Source: Notolepis coatsorum
Taxonomy: Eukaryota; Chordata; Actinopteri; Aulopiformes; Paralepididae
Assembly (NCBI GenBank): GCA_963971535.1
Contig: OZ020589.1
Location: 72,059,520-72,123,519, forward strand
Direction: 5' to 3'
DNA length: 64,000 nucleotides
Part shown: positions 11,098 to 22,236 of the stretch, piece after piece
Layout: each line of letters starts with the position of its first letter
Position numbering within the stretch: the stretch's first letter is position 1
Position numbers and translations under genes: made by a program
The notes under the pieces: model-generated
The model's database searches: none
What the model saw: the letters and a program-made list of their open reading frames with translations, nothing else
Told to the model about the DNA's origin: nothing

Positions 11098-11277
11098 ACA
11101 ACGGTCAGAACCGTTTTCACCCGCAGCGCTGTCTCCGCCTCCACGTGATTTCCAACGGACCATATTTGAATGAACTGTTACTTTAACGGAAAATACAACG
11201 AGCAGAGTAAGCTATTCCACTATACATTAGAGAACGAGCATATAGCTATAACATAGAATCATTGAGAAGATACATTA

Positions 11278-11425
11278 ATCTGGCGCCGTGACTGCCGGTC
11301 TGTACATCCGAACGGAACCCAGGACAAGGACACAACAGAACTTCAAAAAACTCTCAGAGCAGAGCAACGACGCCTGACTACACCATCCTCGAGCAACAAC
11401 AACCAGCAGAGGCCAAACGGTGAGT
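11278..11425 (+). promoter_or_regulatory. primer-site-like sequence and leader splice donor
   Basis: Three bases after the LTR is TGGCGCCGTGACTGCC. It starts like a lysine-tRNA primer site but diverges after seven bases, so the primer is not assigned. A good 5' splice site AACG/GTGAGT has its GT at 11420-11421. Possible 3' splice sites ahead of gag are TTTTTGCACAG (ending 16746) and GTGATTGCAG (ending 16949), each after pyrimidine-rich sequence. Confidence 0.5.
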
Positions 11426-13339
11426 TGAAGATGTGTCTGTGTTGTCGGGGTTTGTTTGGGCAGATTTCGAACAGGGGTAGGGAATGGTTGCATTGGCGCG
11501 ATCGAGTTAAACGATTGAGCGCACAGCCGTATCGGCACTAATGAAATGAAGGGGATTGGCGCGATCGGGTTGGACAATAATATAGTTCAGGTCGCGCACT
11601 GCTGAGGGGCTAGAGGATTGCGCCAGGTTAGGCGACAGAGACTCTTGTTTAGAATCGTAGGTTCAAATGCAATGACAATAACTGGAGACGTCTGGTTTGT
11701 ACGTTGCTAAAGACAAATCGACGTCGTACGAATCCGTTTAGTTCTTACGGAACAAGAGATCTGGAGCGCGTAAGGTAGTCCTCTTAAACCTCGGAAAAAT
11801 TAGCACTTGTGCACTGGGGGGTTATAAAGATCTGCGCTTATGTTCGAACTAAAAAACTGCACTTAGAAGCGATGAGGCATTATATAAGGACTTTGGTATG
11901 TAACAATGTATATATGTTGTTTAGATGAAATAGGATGACACATGCATGGTATCATGGCTATAATCAAACGTACGTCATCATAACGCTAAACGTCGCGGAT
12001 TACTATATTACAACCAATACGGAATAAAGCCGTTTTATACCCGGGAAGCTACTGCTATACAAAGCAGGGCTAATACATGCTAAGCTACGTTGCAAGCTAA
12101 CGGGGAATGCTTGGGGCTAATAATGTTTAGTACGACTGATGTGTTGAGATGACGGAACTTATAGCTTCATCCATGGTGGCTGAAAGGCTACCAAATGATG
12201 CTGCATGATGTACAAGGTTAACCAGTGCTAAGAATGATTATGTTGCTGAATGGAAGTATGAGTGTAACTGTGTGGATGAGAGAGGATGTGTGTGAATGAG
12301 TCTGCTAGAGGTTATGGAGTGGATGCCGGTATTTTTTGTATCATTATGATAACTCTAGGGACGGGTACGGCCGCGGGGACACCATAGCACTGTCCGCGAG
12401 AACGTCGTACATACCGTATGGACGCTGCATTGCGATATCGAATGAATTGAGTGAATGGCGAGTGAGATGGAACCAAAAGGATGTGTCACGTTATTTGAAT
12501 TTTTTTAAATCAGTGGTAATGAGGTCGTGGTTTAATGTGGTAAAGATCAAAGAAAGCAGGGTTCTTCTTCTGCTTCGAGGAATAAATGGCAGATCGCGGC
12601 CACCACTGATGACGTCACTAGGAGCATCTGCTTGGTGGGGGCCTAGAGGGGGTGCGTTAGATTTGAAATACGGGGCTGGATCGGGAGCGTTAGATTTAAA
12701 ATACGGAGCCGGCCGGGGCCGGACGGGCGGACAAACGAGAAAATGATACTGTAGGATTTATAAACGAATGCTTAATAAAGTTAAAATTATGTTATAAAGT
12801 ATGACTGGGTTGTGCAAAACGTCGCGATGTGTTGTGCCGCTCAAATCAACAGGATAGTGGGCCGTATAGGAAACGCTATTGTAAGGGGCTAGGCTAAGCT
12901 AACTAGCCGTGCTAGGCTAATCGAGCGATAGCAACATTGAGCTAAGCTAATGGGGCTAACAGTATTAAACTAATGGTGTTAGCAGTGGACAGCTAACTAT
13001 GCTAAAAATGCTAAGCTAATTATGCTAACATGCTAAAGCTACCTGTGCTAACAATGTTGCATGCTGGGAGTCTCGGAGAATATCGCGTGATGCTATAAAC
13101 GTGACGTAAGCCTGTGGCGACATCTCGCGGGAAGCCGTCCTTAATGGCGGACTACGATTCGGTACAGGGAATTCTGGGAATTGGGGTTCATGTTGTGTGA
13201 GCACGTCGGCTGACGTCATGGGAGGAGTGGCTGCGTGATGACGCACTGTGGGGCAATGGGGTTGATGTGCGAATAGAGACAGCAGGGGGCGGTGTTGTCT
13301 TTGAAATGGATATACCTCTGCTGTTGCTTGGCCCTCTCT

Positions 13340-14100
13340 CCCTAGGTTGCCCCCCCTCCTTTCCTCCATCCCTCCCTCCCTCTCTCTCCCTCCCTCGCCC
13401 CCCCTCCCTCCCACTCTCTCTCTCCCTCCCTCCTTCTCCTCTCCTCTCCTCTCCTCGCTCTCTCTCCCTCCCTCACCTCCTTTTCTTCCTCCATCCCTCC
13501 CTCCCATTTCCACTCCCTCCCTCCTTTTTTCCCCTTTTATGGCTAAAATGGTACAGTGTATGAGAGGATACTAGAAGTTTCATCGGGGCCCCCCCTCCCC
13601 ACTGTAGCCTTCCCTATAGGGTGTGCCCCCTCCTGCACTATTATGATGGGTGCCATCCTGCACTATTATAATGGGTGCCATCCTGCATTATCATAGTGTG
13701 TGCCCCCTTCCCCTCCCCCCTTCCATCCATCCTGCACTATCATAGTGGGTACCACATTCCATTCCATCCTTCCATTTATTATATGGTGTGAGCTCCCTAT
13801 GGTACAGCTCCTTCCCTGGAATACTTCCTTTCTTTCATAGTCTCTCCCTTCATAGCTTCTATGGTGTGTGCCCCCCCCCCCCGCCCCACTGTAGAGATGA
13901 GATATCATCTCCCTCTATACCATAGTGTGTGCCCCCCCATGCAGATATAGTACTCTTTTCCCTCCCTCCCTCTCTCCCTCCCTCCCTCCCTCCCTCTCTC
14001 CTTCCCTCTCCTCTCTCTCCCTCCCTCCCTCCCTCCCTCTCCTCTCTTTCCCTCCCTGCCACCCTCTCTCCCTCCCTCTCTCCCTCCCTCCCTCTCTCCC
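13340..14100 (+). repeat. pyrimidine tracts and about 30-bp minisatellite in the leader
   Basis: CCCT/CTCC tracts at 13340-13540 and 13955-14100 flank about four copies of a unit resembling GGGTGCCATCCTGCACTAT with ATTATAAT or ATCATAGT spacers (13625-13765). Further pyrimidine tracts follow at 14690-14830 and 15000-15210. Long reading frames here are low-complexity artefacts. Confidence 0.75.
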
Positions 14101-15214
14101 GTTCCTGTGTGCGTATGAGTCACGTGTCCGTTCTAATGTTTGCAAACAATGCACCTTTAGATGTAGTTGTGATGCGCTCTGCTCACGAGGACAAGTTTGT
14201 AACATGAGACGTACATGAGGTCTTGTTTCGCATTTAATTTAACCAGATGTGTGGAGGCTTATTTCCTGATACGGGTTCGAAGATAACTTCACAGTTATTG
14301 GCAATTTGTTTCCTTATATCGCTTCCTCCTGGGTTCCAACTTGTGTTGACAGACGGCAACCCTGCTCAAATACGGAGCGTCAGCGCTCTCGCTGGACTAG
14401 AAGGGTGCACTCAGTAGAGCACAGATGTCCGCCAGGACGGCAGCCACACGTGATAGTGATAATAATGGATTGGATTTGTGATGCGCTTTTTGTTCGATGG
14501 GATCCCAGAGTGCTACGCTACAGGTTTAGAACAGTTATAGGGAAGAAATAGAACATGGTTAATTAGAAACATAGAATAAACGAAGGATTTAAAAAACGAG
14601 GGCGATAAAGTTAAGATAGGAGGCTGACAGTCGAAGGCCTTTTTGGACAGGTGGGGTTTCGGCCTGCCTTCTCCCTCCCCCGTCCCCCCCTCCTCCCTTC
14701 GTCTCGCCGTCTCTCTTTTTCTTTCCCTCTCTCCCCCTCTCCCTCCCTCCCTCCTTCTCTCCCCCTCTCCCTCCCTCCCTCCCTCTCTCCCTGCATCCCT
14801 CCCTCCCCCATTCCCTTCTCCCTTCCTCCGTCCCTTGGGGTATAGTGGTGGCTTTTAGGAACTCCATGCAAAGACCATTAGTTGTATTAAGCTGTGGGTT
14901 AACTGGACCAGGCTATACGGTGTAGTCTGCTGGTTGATTCTGGATATAGAAGGAAAATAAATAAATCTCCCTTCATAGCATCCCCCCTCCTTCCCTCTCT
15001 GTGCCCCCCCTCCCGTCATGGCTCCCCCCCTCCCTTCATCTGTCTGTGCCCCCCCTCCCGTCATAGCTCCCCCCCTCCCTTCATCTGTCTGTGCCCCCCC
15101 TCCCTTCATCTGTCCTCCCTTTCTCCCTCCCTGTCTTCCTCCCGCTCTCTCTCCCTCCCTCACTCCCGGTATCTCCCCTTCCCTCTGTCTATCCCTCTCT
15201 CCCAGATGGACTTT

Positions 15215-15375
15215 GTTGGTTGATTGGTGGATTGAAAACTTTATCAGAATGGGTAATACAGTACGGCTCAATACACACGATTGTTAAGGGGGTGCAGACC
15301 GGGAAAGACTTTCGTCTTGTTTACATCAGGGTCCCCCATTTTCGGTTCATCAGGACATACATGACATGCAGTTAG
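15215..15375 (-). mobile_element. family-B LINE 3' end, relic inside the leader
   Basis: The sequence (TTGATTGG.., then AACTTTATCAGAATGGGTA, GGCTCAATACACACGATTG, and GTCTTGTTTACATCAGGGTC) matches the reverse of the family-B LINE 3' UTR seen at 26890-27030 and elsewhere. It is clearly diverged, while the LTRs of the enclosing element are almost identical, so it was probably part of the element before this insertion. Confidence 0.75.
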
Positions 15376-16970
15376 TTAGAGTATTCGAGTTAGGTTGCCC
15401 TTATGGTGGGTTTGGGACAGATAGTGTTTACTTTACGGAAGGATAAGTTAATATTCATGGTCATTTGGGAACTCCTCTTCCGTATGTATGTCTCTCCCCC
15501 CCTCTGTCTCTCCTTGTATTTCTCCCTGTGTCTATCCTTCTCTCCCTCCCTTTATTTCTCCACGTGCGCCCCCCTCGATGCCTTGCCTTCAAATGGATTG
15601 TGGGTACGTTACGGACCGTTTCTGGTTGGGGTCCCTCCAACCCCCAGACTGGCCCTCTTGAGTGTGGCGTGTGTGTTTGGGCTGGGGGCAAGGAGTTTGA
15701 GCATTTGTTATAAGGGAGATGGGGTTTACATTAGGTTGGTTTTGGTTAGAGACGGTTGTGGCGTGTTTTTTGTTTTTCATTTTAGGGAAGGTGCCAGTCC
15801 CCTGGTTTCCCCCTTCGGTTGGGGTCCTTGGAGGCAGGGTTGGCTTTGCGTCTTGTTGTGTGTTATTGGTTGGGTGGTTGTTTTGAACTACGTAGCTGTT
15901 ATGTATGTGAAATAGGTGCCGGTACAGGTGATGGTTGGACGAGTTGTGATATTCCTTGGAAGGGGGCTTGGGGTGTTTTCGTTCAGGTTCGAAACTGAGG
16001 GAAGATGCTTTGGGCTGTGGAATGACGGGTCCCTGTGGATTCAGGGATCATGGGAAATGTTGCGGTGGGTATAGTACTGGGGTTCATGAATTTAATAACG
16101 TGGACAACTGGGCTATGTAACGGTCAGGGGTTTAGTGACCTAAGTTGCTAAAGATACATTTTTTCCTGTGATAGTGGTTGGAAGCAGTGACGCCACCAAA
16201 AGGTTTTTTTTGGTGGTGTGAGGGGGTATGTGTGGAAAAATAATATAGAATGATGTTGTATGAAGAATGTGATGAAGGCGTGAGATGTAAATGTGGTGAG
16301 AAATGTAGGAAGAAGTATAGTTTTTGATTTTCATAGTAGAAAGCAAGTAGGGAAGTTAATATTACATTTATACATAGTTAATACGCGGAGCAGTCATTTA
16401 AAGTATGAATTATGACAATTTCAACAAGGCAAAAAGAAATTGGAACAGATGGCTAACCAAGTTTACCATTTGTTAGAATTGATAGGTTGTGTGGAACTTA
16501 ATGATTATGTTCCCCAGAGAACCAAAGGTGAAAGGAACACACAAAGGATTGGAACCTCCAGTTTCCGGTTGGACAAACGGACAAAAACAAGTAAAACCGT
16601 ATCATTATATTCAAGTAGATCACACCGAATCTCTCTAGAAGAATTAGTATAGGAATGCCCGACATTTCCAATGCATAAATATTGAGGAAATGACAAGGGA
16701 AATGCCACTGTATTAAGTGTTATGTTTTTGCTTTCTTTTTGCACAGGCTCGGCGAGGACTGGGGCTCTGACGATTTCAATACCAATTGGGGAAACGGCTA
16801 TATGAGCCTTGGTATAGTATGAATGATAAGAAAATTGTCAATCCCTGTCTGCACCGGTATAAATCTGATAGTGTGGGTGAATTTTAACTCAAGTAGCGAA
16901 AAATAGGTTTGGACACAGAGAAACTTGTTCTTCCAAACGGTGATTGCAGGTGTGTTTGGAAGTGGTGAGA

Positions 16971-18344
16971 ATGTCGGGTACACAGGAAGTTCACCTTAGT
17001 GGAACATTGATAGAAACAACTGAAGGTTTAGAAGCAATAACAATAGCAAAAGTAGACAATCTGTCTATGTCAATGACTGGAAATATCACAATAGAAGTGA
17101 AGAAGCCATGGCCAAAGAGATTCAGGCCTTTACAAAACCTTGTATTTAAGTATAAAAAAGGAGGCTGTTATAGGTTGAGAAACAAAAATAAAAAACAGAA
17201 AAGGAGAGCACGAAAAGCGATGAAAAGAAGTAATGCCGACAATAGCAATAGGCTGACAACCTTTGCAGACACTCCCGTAGAAAGATTGATATCTGAAGTT
17301 AATCTGATTGAGTGGGATGTGATGGAATTTCCTCAGGTGACCAGTATAACAGAGGGACTGGAAATAATGACTTTGATTCCAATACAGGAGGTCTTACAGG
17401 AGAGAGAACCAGAGACAACGGTTTTACTCCAACCAGAACCGAGCCACACTGGGGTGTCCATTGCAGGCGACTGCAGTTTAACCAAGGGACAGAGAAAGAG
17501 ACTGAGAAGAGCGGCGTTGTTACAGCAGTCCCACGAAGTCTATTCTGGCCGTACGGCTGGTACAGAGACCAACAGCAGGTATGGAACTATACATGAACAG
17601 TTTCTACAGCCCACCCGTTTCCCATGTCCAGTCGTCCCTCGAGACCAAAGCCGGGATGAGAGGCGTGGGCCGGTGACGAGGAGCCAGCCAGCGGGGGCCA
17701 GGGTGGAGGTAGAGAGGATGATGTGCCTCTCTCCAGAAAGACAAAGAGCATTCACGGAAGCGTCCGAAAGACATGAGACAGTCCGTAGAAAACTGGTGGA
17801 GAAGCAGCTGGCGGTTGACCAAGTCACACGCGAGAGGGAGGTGCTAGAACAAGAGCTGGCGAAACAGACTGTGATCATGAGTGATGTAATTTTGGAAATC
17901 ATGTTTCGTACTGCAGAACAAGGACTCAGTGAACAAGAGAAGTCACCTGCCCTGTTACCTGAACAGGGAGCGGAGCAGCGAGGGAATGATGACAGCCGCA
18001 GGGGGGGTGAGTTTCCAGGCCCCTCCCAACAACAAAAGGCCCAAGGTGCGGCGGCTGGGAAGAACAGGTATGTCCCTCTCTCATCCAGACAACAGAACTG
18101 GCAGCCCCAAGGAGGAAATGGACGACAAAGAGGGGGACCGCTTGGATGGCTGGCATCGACTGAGTGCTGGCAATGTGGAGAAATCGGCCATCTCGCTCGA
18201 TCATGTGGCAAAGGGTGGCGGGCTCAGCAAGAGTCCAATAGACAGCAAGAGTCCATCAGAAAACAGAGTTGCTGGACTTGTGGAATGTTGGGACATTTTC
18301 AGAAGGGGTGTAAAGAGGGTGTGTCTGCAAAGGCCATAGGTTGA
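16971..18344 (+). CDS. gag: gag-like protein with two CCHC zinc knuckles, 457 aa
   Basis: The ATG at 16971 follows a splice-acceptor-like CAG (ending 16949). The N-terminal 60 residues are mixed; residues about 60-90 are very basic (KNKKQKRRARKAMKR); a predicted coiled coil covers about 255-315 (ERHETVRRKLVEKQLAVDQV, then REREVLEQELAKQ). A Gln/Gly-rich linker leads to two nucleic-acid-binding knuckles, CWQCGEIGHLARSC (399-412) and CWTCGMLGHFQKGC (434-447). This supports an RNA-packaging Gag. No capsid major homology region was recognised and no protease follows in frame. CAG/GTATGT at 18066-18074 inside the frame is a possible splice donor. Confidence 0.78.
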   Translation: MSGTQEVHLSGTLIETTEGLEAITIAKVDNLSMSMTGNITIEVKKPWPKRFRPLQNLVFKYKKGGCYRLRNKNKKQKRRARKAMKRSNADNSNRLTTFADTPVERLISEVNLIEWDVMEFPQVTSITEGLEIMTLIPIQEVLQEREPETTVLLQPEPSHTGVSIAGDCSLTKGQRKRLRRAALLQQSHEVYSGRTAGTETNSRYGTIHEQFLQPTRFPCPVVPRDQSRDERRGPVTRSQPAGARVEVERMMCLSPERQRAFTEASERHETVRRKLVEKQLAVDQVTREREVLEQELAKQTVIMSDVILEIMFRTAEQGLSEQEKSPALLPEQGAEQRGNDDSRRGGEFPGPSQQQKAQGAAAGKNRYVPLSSRQQNWQPQGGNGRQRGGPLGWLASTECWQCGEIGHLARSCGKGWRAQQESNRQQESIRKQSCWTCGMLGHFQKGCKEGVSAKAIG

Positions 18345-20473
18345 ATAAGAACGAGGCAGGAATGCACAAGCGAAGCTAATAGTGCTCGGGAAAATAGAGT
18401 TATTAATAAGTTAAAATGGGAAGAAGGACTGATTGGAATAAAAATAGAATAAAAAATATATAGAAGCGTTGGTACATTAGATTATGAGTGGAAGCGACTA
18501 AGATGGATGTGCAACTAACAGGGAGAGATGAAATGACTGACAGATGCATGAGCCAATCGTACTAACAGTTAATTAATAGACCAATCATGGGTTTTCCTTT
18601 TTGCTACAGTGTGTCTGATCAACTCTTGCTGTGGCAGTGAGGAAAACGTAAGGGAGAATGGTATGGTGGACGATTTTTGGTATCTCCCACCTGTACAGCC
18701 CGGCTGCACAGATTGGAGAGAGAGAGAAAAATGGTCACCGCAATGGCTCTTGTGGTCATGTGAACTCTGAACCAGACGGTGTCAGAGAAGGGTTAAACAG
18801 TTGATATTAGACATAATATTAAACAGAGTTAATAACAAAGGACTATTTTAGTAGTGATTATACATACTTGATCCAAGGGTGGTCAAGGAGACCGTTTAAT
18901 AAAAAAAAAAAAAAAAAAAAAAAATTCTTTACTTCATTTCTTTTTAATTTTTAATTTTTATTTCTTAGTGGTTATGCGGGGGTAATTATGCCTCTAGCTG
19001 ATAGTTTAGTTCTGTTGATGGGTGTGTTGCATGAAGGCACTCACAAATTTTTGTTTATGTTTGTTTGCAATTTTCTTTGTTTTTGTTTGACACTCTATTT
19101 TTTTTAGGAACTGACTGGCTGGGAGGGATCTCTCGCCGGTCAGGGATAGCAGGTGGTGGTGACACAGCGGGACTGGTAGGAATGTCTAATATAATGGGCT
19201 GGAAACTAAGGGTGGACGGGAGCTGGTTCATGATTTGGTTTTCCGCTCATTGAGAGTCCAGGAGTAGTATCTGGGGAGTAGTGTCACGTTTTTGGGTTTG
19301 GTAAGTGTTGGGCGAACGTGTTTCTCTGTTTGTAGGTAAGCTCTGTAGATTTTGGTCGCCATTGGCCAAATAGTTTGCAAATAGGGTGCAGACGTGTGAA
19401 ATTGATAATTGGCTTATGGGAGACTCTGCACCGGCTTGTTGAAGGCTGGCAGAGTGTGTGGGATGTGTGTTTAAAGGGACTGTGGTTTGTTACCATGCGC
19501 ATAGGTTCTGTTGGTGGTTGGCCTCGTCTAGAGCTGGCTGTCCGGACCGAGGAGGCTGTCTGGAAACAAGGTATTGATAGTGTAATAAATGGTTATTCCA
19601 CTTTCAAGGGTGGAGTGGTGATTGTGTTGAACTTGAGATATTTGATCTAGTAAGATAGTACAGCACAAAAATGAATGAGACAAAGGTGATTTGATTGAAT
19701 ATTAACAATTGAAGCTGTGGAATATATAGATAACGAATTTGGAAAAAGAGTGTTGTCAAATACAGAACAGTAAAAATGTATCTGTGCGAAAATGAGACCT
19801 TCCAATCCATTGTGTGTTTGCAAATAACAATCCAAAATGCAAAAAAGGACAGAGGGAAAATCGTTTCCTTCTGTGGAAAATCGGAGCAGTACCAAAAACT
19901 GCATACAACAAAGAAGAGGCTGTGGTTAGCACAAAATGCAACAAGAAGAAAACAGTCAAAACGAGGTAGCCGTAAAGACCTCAGGAGGTTTAAACAGGGA
20001 TAACTGACAGGGATGAAAGCGAAGAATAATTGAGGCCTCAGTGGTCTTTTCAAGGAGAAGAGATGATTTATGTTTGCTTGTTTGAATCTCCCTAGATGTT
20101 TAGAGTGTTAATCTTTTGGGTAGGATGTATTAATCTTTTCTTGCAGAGTCAATTACACAAAACAGACACATTGAAGCTAAGTAAACATGGATAAAATAGT
20201 CTAAACAAAAAAGCTGTTATTGAAAGAGTGTTTCCTTGTAAAAACAGGAACAGCTTTCTTAGTCTAAAGTCATAGTAATAACTGATATTGTGTGTGACTG
20301 GGGAAGAAGCCAACGGAAAGAGTGAATGATGATTTTGTAACTGTACAGACGGAAATGGGTTTGGTAGTTCGATTTGTGAAAATATTAGCAAAAATGATAA
20401 TTATGGTTTAACATGTTTAATTTAGAACATATTGGTGCTATATAGTGGGTTATGAAACCCACTAAGGGTGGAT
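18345..20473 (+). other. 3' region of the 11.4-kb element, no pol or env
   Basis: About 2.1 kb without a frame longer than about 90 codons. Two short open stretches directly follow good 3' splice sites: one after TTTTTGCTACAG (ends 18610), open for about 55 codons to 18770, and one after TTTTTTTTAG (ends about 19107), open for about 48 codons to 19253. A run of about 24 A residues lies at 18900-18924. The last bases before the 3' LTR include a GTGGGTT/AACCCAC stem (20444-20462) and only a weak purine tract (AAGGGTGGA). Confidence 0.5.
18900..18924 (+). repeat. internal poly-A run
   Basis: About 24 A residues preceded by TTTAATA in mid-element. It may be a fossil retroposition tail captured in the element. 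Confidence 0.7.
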
Positions 20474-21602
20474 TGTCGTATATTTATCTAAATAAAACCT
20501 GTAAATTTAACAATAGAAATTATGCACATATATGAAATAGCAAAGAACTAGGTTATTTTCTCTTAGAAAAATAGAGACTCACAGCCATGCCAAATCACCT
20601 GTTAGGTTAACCATACATTTGAGTCAACAAGAAGGCTGTTAACTGGCCTCAGTCGAAATGGATCAAAATGACCCATATAAGCATTACAGGAAGGATTAAA
20701 ATCATCTAGCGGTTGATGGAAAAAGCCACAGGAGAACTCAGTCAAAAAGCTAACAGTGCACCCCTTCAGCCTTCACTTAGCAGTTATAGGAAAGGCCCAG
20801 AGTGCCATAAAGATAAAAAAAAACAGACCAAATGGCAAACAGATGAAACCTCTTTCCCCACACAACAAAGTGGGATGGAGGGCCCAATACTTAACTTTAA
20901 GGCCAACACCCGAGTTCTGTTTACTTTAGCTAAGCAGACCAAACAGGCCATTCTGTGATACCCACTGTTAGGTTGAGTGGGTACTATATTTCCATCTGTA
21001 TGAGGGTCGCATTCAGGGACACTTGGGTAAATCATTCTAAAAGGAAACTAGTTCATATCCCCTCTGTAAGGTCACCTTGTAACGCTGTTTCGCAAGACCC
21101 AAATCACTGAGAGGGGAGACCTTCTAGCCAATAGGAAAGCAGGCTCTCTGGGGTGACGGCACTGGATGGCGCAAGGGCGGGGGGGGGTTCTCTCTTCTCT
21201 ATAAAACCTACAGGTTGAATGATGGAGGTGAGACAGAGACACGGAGACACCGAGACGCAAAGAGACACGCAGAGAGAACGGAGAAGCAGAGACGGAGAAT
21301 CCACCCCACCAGTTCGAGAATAAGAGACGCCACTAAGAAGCCCTCCGGGAAAAGCTGATTAGAGATAGAAAATAATTGATGCTGTGAACCAGATAATTTA
21401 AGCTGTTGGATATTCCAATAAAACAACGGTCAGAACCGTTTTCACCCGCAGCGCTGTCTCCGCCTCCACGTGATTTCCAACGGACCATATTTGAATGAAC
21501 TGTTACTTTAACGGAAAATACAACAAGCAGAGTAAGCTATTCCACTATACATTAGAGAACGAGCATATAGCTATAACATAGAATCATTGAGAAGATACAT
21601 TA
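20474..21602 (+). repeat. 3' LTR of the 11.4-kb element
   Basis: Matches 10154-11277 except for TATAA inserted at about 20676 and one G-to-A change near 21524. TATA box at 21200-21205 and AATAAA at 21417-21422. Confidence 0.92.
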
Positions 21603-21957
21603 GTGTCCTTATAGAACCCATCACTGTCTTATGTTTGAGTTGTTAAACTGGCTTTCTCCCCAATTCAGAAGACATTTTCATTGGTTGCTTTTTGTTTACA
21701 AATGTATTTACTTTAATTATCCCCCCTATCTAAAGCAGCTCTTAACACCATATAGTTCAACTTATAATTTAAGACACACGGATCTTCCTTTCTTTAGTAT
21801 ACCTCGAACCATCAAAGCTATCGGTCGACTTGCCTTTAAATATAAAGCACCAGCTGATTGGAACAAACTGCCTAGTTCACTCAGATCTCTTACTTCTTAC
21901 CGGTTATTCAAGATATCTTTGTTCACTCATCTACAGACTACTTGCACCTGTTATTGA
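21603..21957 (+). CDS. LINE ORF2, C-terminal end after the interruption
   Basis: About 115 codons that continue the LINE frame broken at 10153. The junction reads CPYRTHHC, then LNWLSPQFRRHFHWL, PADWNKLPSSLRSL and a stop at 21955-21957. The block RTHH...LNWL..RR and the W..LP..LR motif form the usual carboxyl terminus of LINE ORF2 proteins of this type. It is separated from its own RT by 11.4 kb, so it is not translated as part of the protein. Confidence 0.85.
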
Positions 21958-22236
21958 TTGTCGTTTTCAGATCAAATTATAATTTTGTTTGTGTTTTATA
22001 AGGGAACATATATATATATATTGGTGATCCTCTTGGGATGAATCAGTGTGGATTGTGGGAGTGAGCTTGGGAGAGCGTCTGTCAGAGTATAAGTGCATTT
22101 GTTGTCTTGTTTTTTGTTTTGTTATGTATTGTATTGTATTGTATGTTTTGTATCCTATGTTAAGGACCCCCTCGAAAACGAGATAGCATATCTCAAGGGG
22201 TTTATCCTTCAAATAAATTTCAAATCTCCACATCCC

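Larger units (their letters stand above)
10154..11277 (+). repeat. 5' LTR of the 11.4-kb element
   Basis: LTR of about 1124 bp. A TATA box TATAAA at 10875-10880 and a polyadenylation signal AATAAA at 11092-11097 place R between them and give a U5 of about 170 bp. A stem TACCCACT/AGTGGGTA lies at about 10636-10660. A G run of nine lies just before the TATA box. Confidence 0.92.
11426..16700 (+). other. long non-coding leader, probable intron, of the 11.4-kb element
   Basis: About 5.3 kb with no convincing gene. It contains a GCTAA-rich zone (12880-13050), a 32-bp direct duplication GTTAGATTTGAAATACGG.. (12654-12716), pyrimidine tracts of CCCT units (13340-13540, 13955-14100, 14690-14830, 15000-15210), a degenerate minisatellite around GGGTGCCATCCTGCACTAT (13625-13765), and a minus-strand LINE tail (15215-15375). 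The pyrimidine tracts are all on the sense strand. Confidence 0.65.
10154..21602 (+). mobile_element. young 11.4-kb LTR element with gag only
   Basis: The element is bounded by LTRs of about 1.12 kb (10154-11277 and 20474-21602). They differ by one substitution and a 5-bp insertion, so the insertion is very recent. The flanks GTGC (10150-10153) and GTGT (21603-21606) look like a 4-bp target duplication with one change. Removing the insert restores the LINE frame. In order the interior has a primer-site-like TGGCGCC, a splice donor, about 5.3 kb of non-coding leader, a 457-aa gag with two zinc knuckles, then about 2.1 kb without pol or env. The exact LTR ends (ACA or ACATTA) are uncertain by three bases. 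This is a large non-autonomous, ERV- or Ty3-like derivative. Confidence 0.85.
7664..22228 (+). mobile_element. LINE (APE endonuclease + RT) split by an 11.4-kb LTR element
   Basis: A plus-strand non-LTR retrotransposon occupies 7664-10153 and resumes at 21603-22228. Its frame continues across the gap, which shows that the LTR element inserted into it. The 3' UTR ends with a hairpin-like pair CCCCCTCGAAAACGAGATA / TATCTCAAGGGG and AAATAAATTTCAAATC (about 22160-22228), a 3' end seen in many fish LINEs. No ORF1 is visible upstream, so the copy is probably 5' truncated. Confidence 0.85.

Noticed and set aside
12336..12746. 136-codon plus-strand open frame in the LTR element leader
   Set aside because: No recognised motif, and its end is made from a 32-bp direct duplication. 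It lies in the probable intron.
13267..15375. Several overlapping frames of 70-160 codons on both strands
   Set aside because: They are made of CCCT/GGGA tracts read as Pro/Ser/Leu or Arg/Gly/Glu repeats, which stay open by composition.
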